Shown: piece by piece, positions 1-6,911 of the stretch
How the letters are laid out: each line of letters starts with the position of its first letter
How positions within the stretch are numbered: the stretch's first letter is position 1
From: Myxococcales bacterium
GTDB lineage: Bacteria; Myxococcota_A; Polyangia; Polyangiales; Polyangiaceae
DNA length: 18,912 nt
Direction: 5' to 3'
Assembly: GCA_025362165.1 (NCBI GenBank)
Contig: JANYHY010000372.1
Span: 1 to 18,912, forward strand
The notes under the pieces: generated by a model
Databases searched by the model: none
Told to the model about the DNA's origin: nothing
Seen by the model: the letters and a program-made list of their open reading frames with translations, nothing else
Program-made: the position numbers and the translations under genes

Positions 1-91
1 TCAGCATGTGCGCGAACGCCGCGAACGCAGCATTCGGAAAGCAGCGTGATGAATCAACACCGAGTTCTCGCCGGCCTCTGGAACGGGGCAT

Positions 92-832
92 GTGCACATC
101 TTCCAGGGGCAAGGCTCGCAGACCGCCGGTATGGGCACGACGCCCTCCACCGACCTCTGGTCGAAGAAGCTCGCCAACTATGACGTCGTCATGAACGGGT
201 GCGAGTGCACGACTCCCGACCCAGGCAACACGATCCCCACCACGAACATGCGCGACTATGCTGGACAGGGTGGGCGCGTGATGGCCTCACACTACCAAAG
301 CAAGTGGATACAGTCCGGCGCGCAGCCGTTCCCGCAGGTAGCGAACTGGGGCAACGGATTTGGTAACAACCCGACCACGATCGACCAGATGTACCCTAAG
401 CAAAAGGCGTTCGCCGATTGGCTCTCCGCGACTGGGGCCTCGATGACCAAAGGGCAAATCACTCTCGACCAGCTCCGCACCGAGGTGCTCTCCGTCAACG
501 CACCGACGATCGCTTGGATGGAGATCCCGAAGGGCAACCAGGGCAGTGGGCTCGTCCCGCAGTTCACGTTTCAGGCACCCTACGCGCTCGCCGACGGTGG
601 TGGCGTCGCGGACTCCGGCTCGTCCGACGGTGGCGGCGGCGGTGCGTGCGGCAAGGTGGCGTATGCCGACTATCACTCGGACAACCCGGTGAACAACAAC
701 GCTGTGTTCCCTGCGGAGTGCACCACCAAGACCATGAACCCAAGCGAGAAGGCTCTCGAGTTCATGATCTTCGACCTGATGTCGTGCATCCAAGACGACA
801 CCTCTGCGCCCGTCATTCCGCCAACCCAATAG
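92..832 (+). CDS. C-terminal part of a myxobacterial secreted-type protein, 5' end broken or missing
   Basis: The 246-residue frame begins at a GTG. It resembles a family of exported proteins from Myxococcota that I recall being loosely annotated as tryptophan-synthase-alpha-like; this rests on memory, not a search. Recognisable pieces are YDVVMNGCEC near residue 30, MRDYAGQGGRVMASHY near 53-68, a Gly/Asp/Ser-rich insert near 168-184, CGKVAYADYH, and EKALEFMIFDLMSC near the C-terminus. No signal peptide is present, whereas such proteins normally have one, so an N-terminal half is missing. Plausible family residues (INTEFSPASGTG, from position 53) continue upstream of the GTG, directly after two in-frame TGA codons at 47-52. 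The gene is therefore probably a degraded remnant or a frameshifted copy rather than an intact short protein. Function is unknown. The frame is convincing; the start is not. Confidence 0.6.
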   Translation: MHIFQGQGSQTAGMGTTPSTDLWSKKLANYDVVMNGCECTTPDPGNTIPTTNMRDYAGQGGRVMASHYQSKWIQSGAQPFPQVANWGNGFGNNPTTIDQMYPKQKAFADWLSATGASMTKGQITLDQLRTEVLSVNAPTIAWMEIPKGNQGSGLVPQFTFQAPYALADGGGVADSGSSDGGGGGACGKVAYADYHSDNPVNNNAVFPAECTTKTMNPSEKALEFMIFDLMSCIQDDTSAPVIPPTQ

Positions 833-957
833 AGGTGGGCTCTGCGTGAAGCTGTTCGCGTCCAGCGGTGGATTCCAAACCTCAGCACCCACTGGCGCAA
901 TGGCACTTCTTGTGTGACGGCGTTGCGGGCACTGACGAGAATTGAGATGCTAGCGAC

Positions 958-1197
958 ATGTCTTTGCTCGATCGCATCCGCGAATTTTTCTCTGCTCCGC
1001 CCGCTCGGCCCGCGAAGCCACCCACCTGCGCGTGGTGCAGTACGCCATTTGACAACAGTCGCGTTCTGCCGAACTGGTGGACGGTCAAGTACTGCAGCAC
1101 CGAATGCGGCCACAAGTACCTCGACGCGGAGGCCAAGCGTGAGAAGCAGCTGTCGGACGGGATGGACAACGAGCACGACTACTTCGAGAAACTCTGA
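958..1197 (+). CDS. Small zinc-ribbon-like protein (four cysteines)
   Basis: The 79-aa product has a Pro/Ala-rich stretch (residues 13-22) followed by C24-x2-C27 and C46-x3-C50, with aromatic residues (W26, F31, W40, W41, Y45) between the pairs. This spacing suits a structural zinc-binding treble-clef or MYM/FCS-like finger, but I cannot assign a named family. The C-terminal third is acidic and Lys/Glu-rich, probably helical. There is no signal peptide or membrane segment, so it is likely cytoplasmic. The ATG is the natural start, and only a weak purine-rich stretch precedes it. It ends 31 bp before the next small gene on the same strand, so the two may be co-transcribed. A role in nucleic-acid or protein binding is only a guess from the fold type. 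Confidence 0.65.
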   Translation: MSLLDRIREFFSAPPARPAKPPTCAWCSTPFDNSRVLPNWWTVKYCSTECGHKYLDAEAKREKQLSDGMDNEHDYFEKL

Positions 1198-1228
1198 GCG
1201 GCTCGACAGCACTAAGGTTCAGACTGGG

Positions 1229-1507
1229 ATGGAGTCCATTCAGTTTGCTTGTGTCTATCTTCTTGATGTTAATTCTGGGTGGCTTGAAGTCCTTCCCAAG
1301 GGTGTGAAGGCGGATGACTCAATCGGCTATTGGCATGATCAACTCCAGGCGCACGGAGCGTGGCAATCACATCCGAGTGCGGTGACCGATGCGATGTACT
1401 CGAGCTTTGACCCGAAGTTGTTGCAACCAGACGGTCAGCCCGACGTGTTGGTGATGACGCGAGACTGGTATCAAGAGATGAAGAACGACCCGACGACGAT
1501 CAAGTAG
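1229..1507 (+). CDS. Hypothetical 92-aa protein
   Basis: I do not recognise this protein. The frame is open far upstream, but the upstream part overlaps the zinc-ribbon gene and reads as low-complexity shadow sequence, so I chose the ATG at 1229, preceded by TAAGG about 12 nt upstream. The product is compact and soluble-looking, rich in Trp and Tyr (W19, W34, W44, YQEMK near the end), with no signal peptide or membrane helix. Base composition is visibly less GC-rich than most of the window, with many T-ending codons (for example the stretch encoding VYLLDVNSGW). That fits a recently acquired or weakly constrained gene. Its closeness to the preceding small gene suggests a shared transcript. 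Confidence 0.55.
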   Translation: MESIQFACVYLLDVNSGWLEVLPKGVKADDSIGYWHDQLQAHGAWQSHPSAVTDAMYSSFDPKLLQPDGQPDVLVMTRDWYQEMKNDPTTIK

Positions 1508-1523
1508 AGGTCAAACCGAGCGT

Positions 1524-1536
1524 CGCACTTCGTGCG
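1524..1536. terminator. Small hairpin after the 92-aa gene (weak terminator candidate)
   Basis: CGCAC and GTGCG form a perfect 5-bp stem around a TTC loop, 16 nt after the preceding stop codon. No T-tract follows, so it does not meet the usual form of an intrinsic terminator; it may only pause polymerase or protect the 3' end. The rest of the 131-nt gap up to the next start shows nothing else recognisable apart from the ribosome binding site. Confidence 0.2.
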
Positions 1537-1625
1537 CACTTACGTGAGCCGATTGTATCGTTGCTCATTACAATCTTGTACGGATCTTGCTCATTGGCAG
1601 AACGAACTGGCGCGCTAAGCTTGTT

Positions 1626-1632
1626 GAAGAGG
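1626..1632 (+). promoter_or_regulatory. Ribosome binding site that fixes the lipoprotein start
   Basis: GAAGAGG lies 6 nt before the ATG at 1639. The reading frame is open further upstream to a TTG at 1561, but this strong Shine-Dalgarno match and the lipoprotein signal peptide that starts right after it make 1639 the better start. Confidence 0.6.
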
Positions 1633-1638
1633 TCCCTG

Positions 1639-2151
1639 ATGCAATCGAACCTTGATCGTCTTGTCTTGAAGGTCGGCTTTGTCTCGCTCTTCGCGCTCTG
1701 CGTGGGTGGGTGCTCGTCTTCGACTCCAGCCACAGGAGACGCTGCTGCGCCATCTGACGGAGCGACGAGTGACACTTCGGTCGGTGACGCGAGCAGCGGG
1801 CAGGATGGGCAATCCGATGCCATCGCGCCAACGGGTCCCATGATCAAAGCGACGGTGAATCCTGCGACCATGGCAGCAGGGGACACGGTGACCGTGACCA
1901 TCGCAGTGACGAACTTCGTTCTCATGCCACCCAGCGGGACGAACGTCGCCGGCCAAGGGCACTATCACATCTACCTCGACGGAGCCTCTGGCGGAAACTA
2001 CCTCGCGGCCGATCAAGTGCCGAGCAAACAGGTGAAGATTCCACTGACGACGAAGAGCGGACCCCACACGTTGAAGGTCAACCTCAGCGAAAACGACCAC
2101 ACGCCGCTGCAACCGCCGGTCGAAGACATCGTAAACATCACGGTGAAATGA
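1639..2151 (+). CDS. Lipoprotein with a C-terminal beta-sandwich-like domain
   Basis: The 170-aa product has a type II signal peptide: Lys11, a hydrophobic core, and a lipobox ending VGGC with the lipidated Cys at 25. An Ala/Asp/Ser/Gly-rich linker covers about residues 26-67. The C-terminal domain (68-170) is beta-rich (ATVNPATMAAGDTVTV, TVTIAVTNF) and carries GQGHYHIYLD with H108 and H110. This resembles DUF4399-like or related periplasmic domains with a GHHH/GHYH turn; the match is from memory and not certain. Met and His residues could bind metal, but that is a guess. Its stop overlaps the start of the next gene (ATGA), so it is translationally coupled to a cytochrome-like lipoprotein, and both products probably reside in the cell envelope. 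Confidence 0.75.
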   Translation: MQSNLDRLVLKVGFVSLFALCVGGCSSSTPATGDAAAPSDGATSDTSVGDASSGQDGQSDAIAPTGPMIKATVNPATMAAGDTVTVTIAVTNFVLMPPSGTNVAGQGHYHIYLDGASGGNYLAADQVPSKQVKIPLTTKSGPHTLKVNLSENDHTPLQPPVEDIVNITVK

Positions 2152-2585
2152 GGCCAGCCTTCTGGCGCGCTGCGGGGGCGTATTTGTTCGCTCTCTCGCT
2201 GCTCGCCAGCTGCTACTACGGCCGCAACGACACCACCGCGACGCTCGGTTCACTTCGGCGTGATGTGTTCGCAGCGAGATGCACAGTTGCTTGTCACTCG
2301 GGCGGGAAGAATGCCGCCGGAGGTTTTGACATGACGGGAGACCTACATACGGCTCTCGTGGGAGCTCCCGCGTCCGCCGCAGCGTGTGTCGGCAACGAAG
2401 CGCCCCGCATCGTCGCGGGTGATCCTTCGCGGAGCTTGCTCTACATCAAAGTAGCCGCGAAGCTGGATGGAAGCGCGGTGCCCTGTGGCGACACGATGCC
2501 GCTTGGTCCAGATGTCCCTCCGTTGTCTGCGAATGAAGTGGAGCTCATCCGGCGTTGGATCGCAGCGGGCGCACAGGACGACTAA
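2148..2585 (+). CDS. c-type-cytochrome-like lipoprotein with CX3CH motif
   Basis: The 145-aa product has a lipoprotein signal peptide (LLASC, Cys22). The mature part fits the small haem-binding domains common in Myxococcota and Planctomycetes: a leading VFAARC, the motif C45-T-V-A-C49-H50, a central PRIVAGDPSRSLLYIK segment, DTMPLG (Met117 as a possible distal ligand), and a C-terminal helix ELIRRWIAAGAQDD that typifies the family. The cysteine spacing is CX3CH, not the classical CX2CH, so covalent haem attachment is plausible but not assured. Two further cysteines (80 and 113) could form a disulfide. The start ATG overlaps the upstream stop by 4 bp, indicating coupling with the preceding lipoprotein. 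An electron-transfer role in the periplasm is inferred. Confidence 0.75.
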   Translation: MRPAFWRAAGAYLFALSLLASCYYGRNDTTATLGSLRRDVFAARCTVACHSGGKNAAGGFDMTGDLHTALVGAPASAAACVGNEAPRIVAGDPSRSLLYIKVAAKLDGSAVPCGDTMPLGPDVPPLSANEVELIRRWIAAGAQDD

Positions 2586-2690
2586 CTAGCCCGCGTCGCC
2601 AGCATCGCCAGCATCCGCAGACCCTCCATCGAGGGGAATGGGCACGTCGGTGATCCCGAGGATCACTCCGCAAGCGCACAGCGAAGACAC
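2586..2690 (-). pseudogene. Possible minus-strand gene remnant (34 codons)
   Basis: On the minus strand a GTG-started frame reads MSSLCACGVILGITDVPIPL and then an Asp/Ala/Gly triplet repeat (DAG DAG DAG) to a TAG stop. An in-frame TGA lies a few codons upstream of the GTG. The Asp-Ala-Gly run resembles linkers and tails of myxobacterial lipoproteins, so this may be the surviving tail of a decayed gene between two plus-strand genes. It could equally be chance. The remaining 56 nt to the next start show nothing recognisable. Confidence 0.2.
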
Positions 2691-2746
2691 GAGACTATCA
2701 CAGGACGTTCAACTCCTCTTGTGCGAGCGGTGCCGGTGGGCTCACC

Positions 2747-4525
2747 ATGCGCGCGATGGCCAACGGTGCGCCGAAGTTCGAGTTCGACGATCTGCTCTCC
2801 ATGTTCGAGGCCACAGTGCGCAGGCATCGCGACAGGCCAGCGTTCGGTGTTCGCGCGCCGGACAAACGGTGGACATGGATCTCTTGGGGAGAGCTCGCTG
2901 GGCGCGTGGAGGCGATGCGCGGAGGGCTCGCTCAGAAGGGCGTGTCGCGCGGAGATCGCGTCGCCATCATCTCGAACAATCGCATCGAATGGATCATCGG
3001 CTGCTTCGCGAGCTACGGCCTCGGCGCGACATGGGTCCCCATGTACGAGGCCATGATCGACACGGACTACCAACACATCCTCGACGACTCCGGCGCGAAG
3101 ATCTGCTTCGTGGCCACGCCAGCGATCGACGCGAAGATCCAAAGGCTCGCGCCGAAGGTGACGCGCATCATGCTCGGCGCGGACTTCGACGCGCTCATGG
3201 ATCTCGGCAAGAACAAGCCGGTCGCGGCGGTCCACCCTATGGGCCTGGAGCTGGCATATTTCATCTACACCTCGGGCACCACTGGCAAGCCGAAGGGCGT
3301 GAAGCTCTCTCACCGCTCGCTCGCGTCGAACGTGCAGGCGCTCAAGCAAGTGTTCCCCTTGTCCTACGAAGATCGAACGCTCGCGTTCTTACCCTGGGCC
3401 CACGTCGGAGGGGCTGGCACCGAGGTCAACTCGATCGTCTATAGCGGCGGCTCTACGGCGATCTGCGAGAAGCCCGAATGGATCTTGGAGAGCTTGCCAG
3501 TCGTGCAACCGACGATGCTGCTCGGAGTGCCGCGCGTGTGGAACAAAATCTATGATGGCGTGAACAAGCAAGTAGCGGCTCAGCCCAAGACGATTCGCGT
3601 GTTGTTCGCCATGGGGCTCGAGGCCTCCAACAAGAGGGCACGCGGAGAGCAGCTCAGTCTGATCGATCGCGCCGCGCTCTTGCTCGCCCGCAGATTGATC
3701 TTCTCCAAGGTGAAGGCGCGCTTCGGAGGCAAACTCAAATATGCGTGCTCGGGCGCGGCGGCTCTCTCGCCGGACGTCGCTCGCTTCGTCCAAGCGCTCG
3801 GGCTCGAGGTCTACGAGGCGTACGGAATGACCGAGGTGTCGTCTGTCGCGACCACGAACCCGCTCGGTCACGCGCGCATCGGCACAGTCGGCAAGCCGTT
3901 GCCCGGCGTCGAAATCAGGCTGGAACCAGCCGCCGCAGCGGATCCCAGTCAAGGCGGCGAGATCATCATCTACGGGCACGGCGTGATGCGTGGCTATCAC
4001 AACCTGTCAGAGGAGACGGCCGCCGCGGTGACCGCGGACGGAGGTCTGCGCTCGGGCGATCTCGGACGGTTCGACGAAGACGGATATCTCGTCATCACCG
4101 GGCGCGTGAAAGAGATCTACAAACTAGAGAATGGCAAGTATGTCTCGCCCGCGCCTCTCGAAGAGAAGCTCACGCTGTCTCCCTTGATCTCGCAGGTGAT
4201 GCTCCACGGCTCCGACAAGCCGTTCAACGTGGCGCTGGTCGTCCCCGACGCAGCCGCGTTGCGAGCGTGGGCGAAGAGCAACGCCATCATGACCGAAGAG
4301 CTCGCGACGCTCTGCAAGGACGATCGCGTGCGCGCCCGCTATGCGAAGGAGATCGCGGACGGCGCCGGAGACAAGGGCTACGAGCGTGTGGAGGCGTTCG
4401 TGCTCGTCCCCGACGAGTTCACGGTGGACAACGAGATGCTCACGCCGACCATGAAAGTGAAGCGCCGCGTGGTCGTCCAGCGATACAAGGATGAGATCGA
4501 CGCGCTCTACGCCGCGCGCAGATAA
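2747..4525 (+). CDS. Long-chain acyl-CoA synthetase (AMP-forming)
   Basis: The 592-aa protein is a full-length member of the ANL adenylate-forming family. Motifs in order are the P-loop YTSGTTGKPKG (174-184), the acyl-adenylate motif YEAYGMTE (356-363), SGDLGRFDEDGY from 436 with the ribose-binding Asp438, and the hinge and A10-type region GRVKEIYKLENGKYVSP with K464. The combination, with a KLENGKY-type hinge, fits bacterial long-chain fatty acid CoA ligases of the FadD15/ACSBG-like group, which activate fatty acids to acyl-CoA with ATP. There is no signal peptide, so it is cytosolic or membrane-peripheral. The start could be the ATG at 2747 or the one at 2756; GGTGGG lies about 5 nt before the first. 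It stands alone and converges with a lipoprotein gene 25 bp away. Confidence 0.93.
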   Translation: MRAMANGAPKFEFDDLLSMFEATVRRHRDRPAFGVRAPDKRWTWISWGELAGRVEAMRGGLAQKGVSRGDRVAIISNNRIEWIIGCFASYGLGATWVPMYEAMIDTDYQHILDDSGAKICFVATPAIDAKIQRLAPKVTRIMLGADFDALMDLGKNKPVAAVHPMGLELAYFIYTSGTTGKPKGVKLSHRSLASNVQALKQVFPLSYEDRTLAFLPWAHVGGAGTEVNSIVYSGGSTAICEKPEWILESLPVVQPTMLLGVPRVWNKIYDGVNKQVAAQPKTIRVLFAMGLEASNKRARGEQLSLIDRAALLLARRLIFSKVKARFGGKLKYACSGAAALSPDVARFVQALGLEVYEAYGMTEVSSVATTNPLGHARIGTVGKPLPGVEIRLEPAAAADPSQGGEIIIYGHGVMRGYHNLSEETAAAVTADGGLRSGDLGRFDEDGYLVITGRVKEIYKLENGKYVSPAPLEEKLTLSPLISQVMLHGSDKPFNVALVVPDAAALRAWAKSNAIMTEELATLCKDDRVRARYAKEIADGAGDKGYERVEAFVLVPDEFTVDNEMLTPTMKVKRRVVVQRYKDEIDALYAARR

Positions 4526-4556
4526 CCGATTATCGTGGAGAGATAACCGATTATCG
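4520..4556. repeat. Tandem 16-bp near-palindromic repeat between convergent genes
   Basis: AGATAACCGATTATCG occurs exactly twice, at 4520-4535 and 4541-4556, with a 21-bp period (about two helical turns). Each copy contains arms GATAA and TTATC around CCGA. The second arm of copy 1 and the first arm of copy 2 can also pair (CGATTATC 4527-4534 with GATAACCG 4542-4549, one mismatch, 7-nt loop). Copy 1 holds the TAA stop of the acyl-CoA synthetase, and copy 2 supplies the TAA stop of the opposing lipoprotein gene. It could be a bidirectional termination or pausing structure (though it has no T-tract), a dimeric protein-binding site, or a small duplication. Confidence 0.7.
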
Positions 4557-5252
4557 CGAGGCGGTACCGACGGGCGCGGTGCCGATCTCGGTGATGCGCG
4601 CGCGGTAGAGGATCTTGCCGTCGGCGGTGGCGATCTCGCCGCCCATGTCGCCGAACGCTTTGTTCTCGATCACGCTCATCGTGGCTGGTTTGCCGCCGAT
4701 CATGACTTTGTATTCGGTGCGCGTCGCGGCGACCTGCTTGCCCCCGACCTCCACCACGATCGGCTCCGCGTCGATCATGCCGTCGTTGCTCTGCACCGCT
4801 GGGACGGTCTTCTGCAAGAGGGCCTCGTAGGCTTGGACTCCGAACGCGTGCTCCACGCCCCCGAGGACCTTGGTGACGTCGGTGGCCTGCTCACCCGCGG
4901 CTGTCTCTTCGACCCGAACGCGGTACGTGTCTGCCTTGTTGCCATCCTTGAACGAGATCTCGAGCACCGCGACGGCGCCGTCCTTGGACAGGACGCGCTC
5001 GGTCATCACGAGAGTCTTGTTGGCAGTCGTGATCTCGCGCACTAGGTAGTCACCTGCGGCGCGCGTCGAAGCGAGCGCGACTGCGGGCTCGGGTGCGTCA
5101 TAGGCGTCCGTGTCGATCACGACCGGGACGAGGTGCGAGGCCTTCGCGCTCGTGATCGGCGTCTGCGCGATCTGCGCGGGCTGAACAGCGCCACCGCAGG
5201 CGACGCCGAGGATTGAGAGTGTGGAGAGGAGGGCGATGTGCTTGCGGTTCAT
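4551..5252 (-). CDS. Lipoprotein of unknown function (233 aa)
   Basis: I do not recognise the family. The chosen ATG gives MNRKHIALLSTL followed by SILGVAC (Cys19), a plausible lipoprotein signal peptide, although Gly rather than Leu sits at -3 of the lipobox. An ATG ten codons upstream is possible but would put extra residues before the signal. The mature protein is mixed alpha/beta with repeated beta-strand pairs (TYRVRVEET, EPIVVEVGG, TRTEYKVMIGG, ILYRARITEI) and no further cysteines, suggesting a compact periplasmic domain. It is transcribed divergently from ctaA across a 92-bp spacer and converges with the acyl-CoA synthetase gene, its stop codon lying in the tandem repeat. A functional link to either neighbour is not evident. 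Confidence 0.8.
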   Translation of the reverse strand: MNRKHIALLSTLSILGVACGGAVQPAQIAQTPITSAKASHLVPVVIDTDAYDAPEPAVALASTRAAGDYLVREITTANKTLVMTERVLSKDGAVAVLEISFKDGNKADTYRVRVEETAAGEQATDVTKVLGGVEHAFGVQAYEALLQKTVPAVQSNDGMIDAEPIVVEVGGKQVAATRTEYKVMIGGKPATMSVIENKAFGDMGGEIATADGKILYRARITEIGTAPVGTASR

Positions 5253-5293
5253 GAACACGGGATTCGCCCGAAACCAGATCATTGGCCAAGTTT

Positions 5294-5328
5294 GTGGAGC
5301 GACCTCTCTTCCGCTCCGCGCTTTTTTT
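5294..5328 (+). terminator. Terminator-like hairpin in the ctaA leader
   Basis: GTGGAGCG (5294-5301) pairs with CGCTCCGC (5312-5319), an 8-bp stem with one G-T wobble around a 10-nt loop. Two bases later comes a run of seven Ts (5322-5328). This is the form of a Rho-independent terminator on the plus strand. No plus-strand gene lies immediately upstream, since the neighbour at 5252 is transcribed away, and the ctaA start codon follows 16 nt after the T-run. It could thus act as a leader attenuator for ctaA. Minus-strand promoter elements for the lipoprotein gene must share this 92-bp spacer. Confidence 0.4.
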
Positions 5329-5344
5329 CACTAGGTAAGCAGCG

Positions 5345-6295
5345 ATGCGAAAGGACGCCTTCGCGCGATTCACCTTCGCGGTGCTCGGGTACAACCTGCT
5401 CGTCATCGCGTGGGGCGCGTTCGTCCGCGCGACGGGCTCGGGCGCTGGATGCGGCGCGCATTGGCCGCTCTGCAATGGCGAGGTCCTCCCTACCGATCCT
5501 TCCGTGGCGCGCATGATCGAGTTCAGCCACCGCGCCTCGAGCGGGCTCTCTCTGGTGCTCGTCCTCATCATGGCGATCTGGAGCTTTCGCGCGCGCGACA
5601 AAGGCGACCCCGCGCGAAGGGCTGCGGTCTTCTCGTTCGTGTTCATCCTCAGCGAGGCACTCATTGGCGCTGGGCTCGTCCTGTTCGAGCTCGTCGCGCA
5701 CGACGCGTCGATGAAGCGCGCGCTCTCGATGACACTTCACCTGACCAACACGTTCATCTTGCTTGGGTGCCTGGTGCTCACGGCCCGCGCTGCCACCGGC
5801 GCGGTGCGGCTACGGTTGACGAGTCAAGGGATCGCTGCCTGGCTGTCCTTCGCAGTGCTGATGCTCACGTTGTTCTTGGGGATGTCTGGAGCGATCGCGG
5901 CGCTCGGAGACACGCTATTTCCAGCCAAATCGCTCACCGAGGGCTTCGCGCAAGACCTGTCGCCGGGCGCGCACTTGTTCGTGAAGCTGCGGACGCTCCA
6001 CCCCATGATCGCGACGATCACGGGCGCGGTGCTGATTGGGTTCGTCACAGCGGCGCCGATGCTTCGGCGCACCGAGCAGGTGAAGAATACCGCGCGCTTT
6101 CTGTTCGTGTTGTTCGGCGCCCAGTTCGTCGTAGGTCTGCTCAACGTGTATTTGCTGGCGCCGGTTTGGATGCAGCTCGTTCACTTGTTGATGGCAGACT
6201 CCGTGTGGATCGCTCTCGTCCTGCTGTGTGCTTCGTTGATGCGATCCGATCACGCGCCCATCGGCGCAGCGAGCGCGGTGGTCTCGGCGTCCTGA
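5345..6295 (+). CDS. ctaA: Heme A synthase (CtaA/Cox15 family)
   Basis: The 316-aa membrane protein has about eight hydrophobic helices, arranged as two similar four-helix halves as in CtaA/Cox15. Key features are GSGAGCGAHWPLCNG with the extracytoplasmic cysteine pair C36 and C43, EFSHR with E59 and H62, and further conserved haem-ligand histidines H132 (TLHLTNTF), H219 (LHPMIA) and H280 (LVHLLMAD). The family hydroxylates the C8 methyl of heme O to produce heme A for aa3-type cytochrome oxidases. Length is normal. No ctaB or cox genes lie within the window, so it is an orphan here. The start ATG is preceded by TAGGT about 10 nt upstream and by a terminator-like hairpin. It converges with the minus-strand lipoprotein gene, with only 10 bp between the stop codons. 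Confidence 0.93.
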   Translation: MRKDAFARFTFAVLGYNLLVIAWGAFVRATGSGAGCGAHWPLCNGEVLPTDPSVARMIEFSHRASSGLSLVLVLIMAIWSFRARDKGDPARRAAVFSFVFILSEALIGAGLVLFELVAHDASMKRALSMTLHLTNTFILLGCLVLTARAATGAVRLRLTSQGIAAWLSFAVLMLTLFLGMSGAIAALGDTLFPAKSLTEGFAQDLSPGAHLFVKLRTLHPMIATITGAVLIGFVTAAPMLRRTEQVKNTARFLFVLFGAQFVVGLLNVYLLAPVWMQLVHLLMADSVWIALVLLCASLMRSDHAPIGAASAVVSAS

Positions 6296-6305
6296 AGCGC
6301 GCACT

Positions 6306-6911
6306 TCAAGTGTGTAATTGAAACATACCTAGCAAGAACACCTTCGGCACTCGGGTCAATGCGTCGAATACATCGGCCGCCAATGAGTTGTTGTCTTGGC
6401 AATTGAACAGCGCCGCCAACACTTCGCCTTTTTGAAACACGTCGTCTGGTGGAGGGTCTAGTCGCGCGAGCTGGATCTCGACTGCGTTGCCCCAATGGCG
6501 CCGCATGAACAGTTGACCATCATGCCAGTTCAAGTCTGCCGCTCCGCCGTGGCCGGCCTTCAAGCGGGGATTGGCGAGCTGCATCTTCAAGAAGGTCTCG
6601 CTCTCGTTTTCGCAGATGACGAAGCCATCAATGCTGCCGGACTTGCCGAATTTCACGACAGTCGGGCGCGCGGTCTCTGTGGCTTGTAGATCGCCCCACA
6701 CGAAGATGGATCCCATCCTGCACGATGGATTGACGAGCTTGCCGATCGCGTCGCGCATGTTCATCGACGGGTCGAGGGTGATCGTGAGGAGGCTGCGCTC
6801 GTTCGTGTTGGAGGCGTGCCAGTTCGTAACGGGCGCCTGGATGGCGACAGCCTCCACGGGTTTGCCACCGCACGCGAGAAGCACGATCATGGCTGAAACT
6901 AGGCGCTTCAT
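6306..6911 (-). CDS. Lipoprotein of unknown function, coupled to an alpha/beta hydrolase
   Basis: The 201-aa product starts MKRLVSAMIVLLAC, a clear lipoprotein signal (Cys14). I chose this ATG over one seven codons upstream because it overlaps the stop of the preceding hydrolase gene as ATGA and begins exactly at the signal peptide. The mature part is unrecognised; it contains a beta-rich stretch (RSLLTITLDPS, RPTVVKFGKSGSIDG), three scattered cysteines (in NPSC, VICENE and FNCQD) and a Trp/His-rich patch (LNWHDGQLFMRRHWG). The envelope location is inferred from the signal. Translational coupling suggests that it works with, or is made in fixed ratio to, the hydrolase, although that enzyme has no obvious export signal. 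Confidence 0.8.
   Translation of the reverse strand: MKRLVSAMIVLLACGGKPVEAVAIQAPVTNWHASNTNERSLLTITLDPSMNMRDAIGKLVNPSCRMGSIFVWGDLQATETARPTVVKFGKSGSIDGFVICENESETFLKMQLANPRLKAGHGGAADLNWHDGQLFMRRHWGNAVEIQLARLDPPPDDVFQKGEVLAALFNCQDNNSLAADVFDALTRVPKVFLLGMFQLHT

Noticed and set aside
958..1507. Toxin-antitoxin pair
   Set aside because: Two adjacent small genes, but neither resembles a known toxin or antitoxin, and the gap and order give no further support.
2638..3444. Plus-strand open frame overlapping the 5' half of the acyl-CoA synthetase gene
   Set aside because: Arg/His/Ala-rich out-of-frame shadow; the synthetase frame carries all family motifs.
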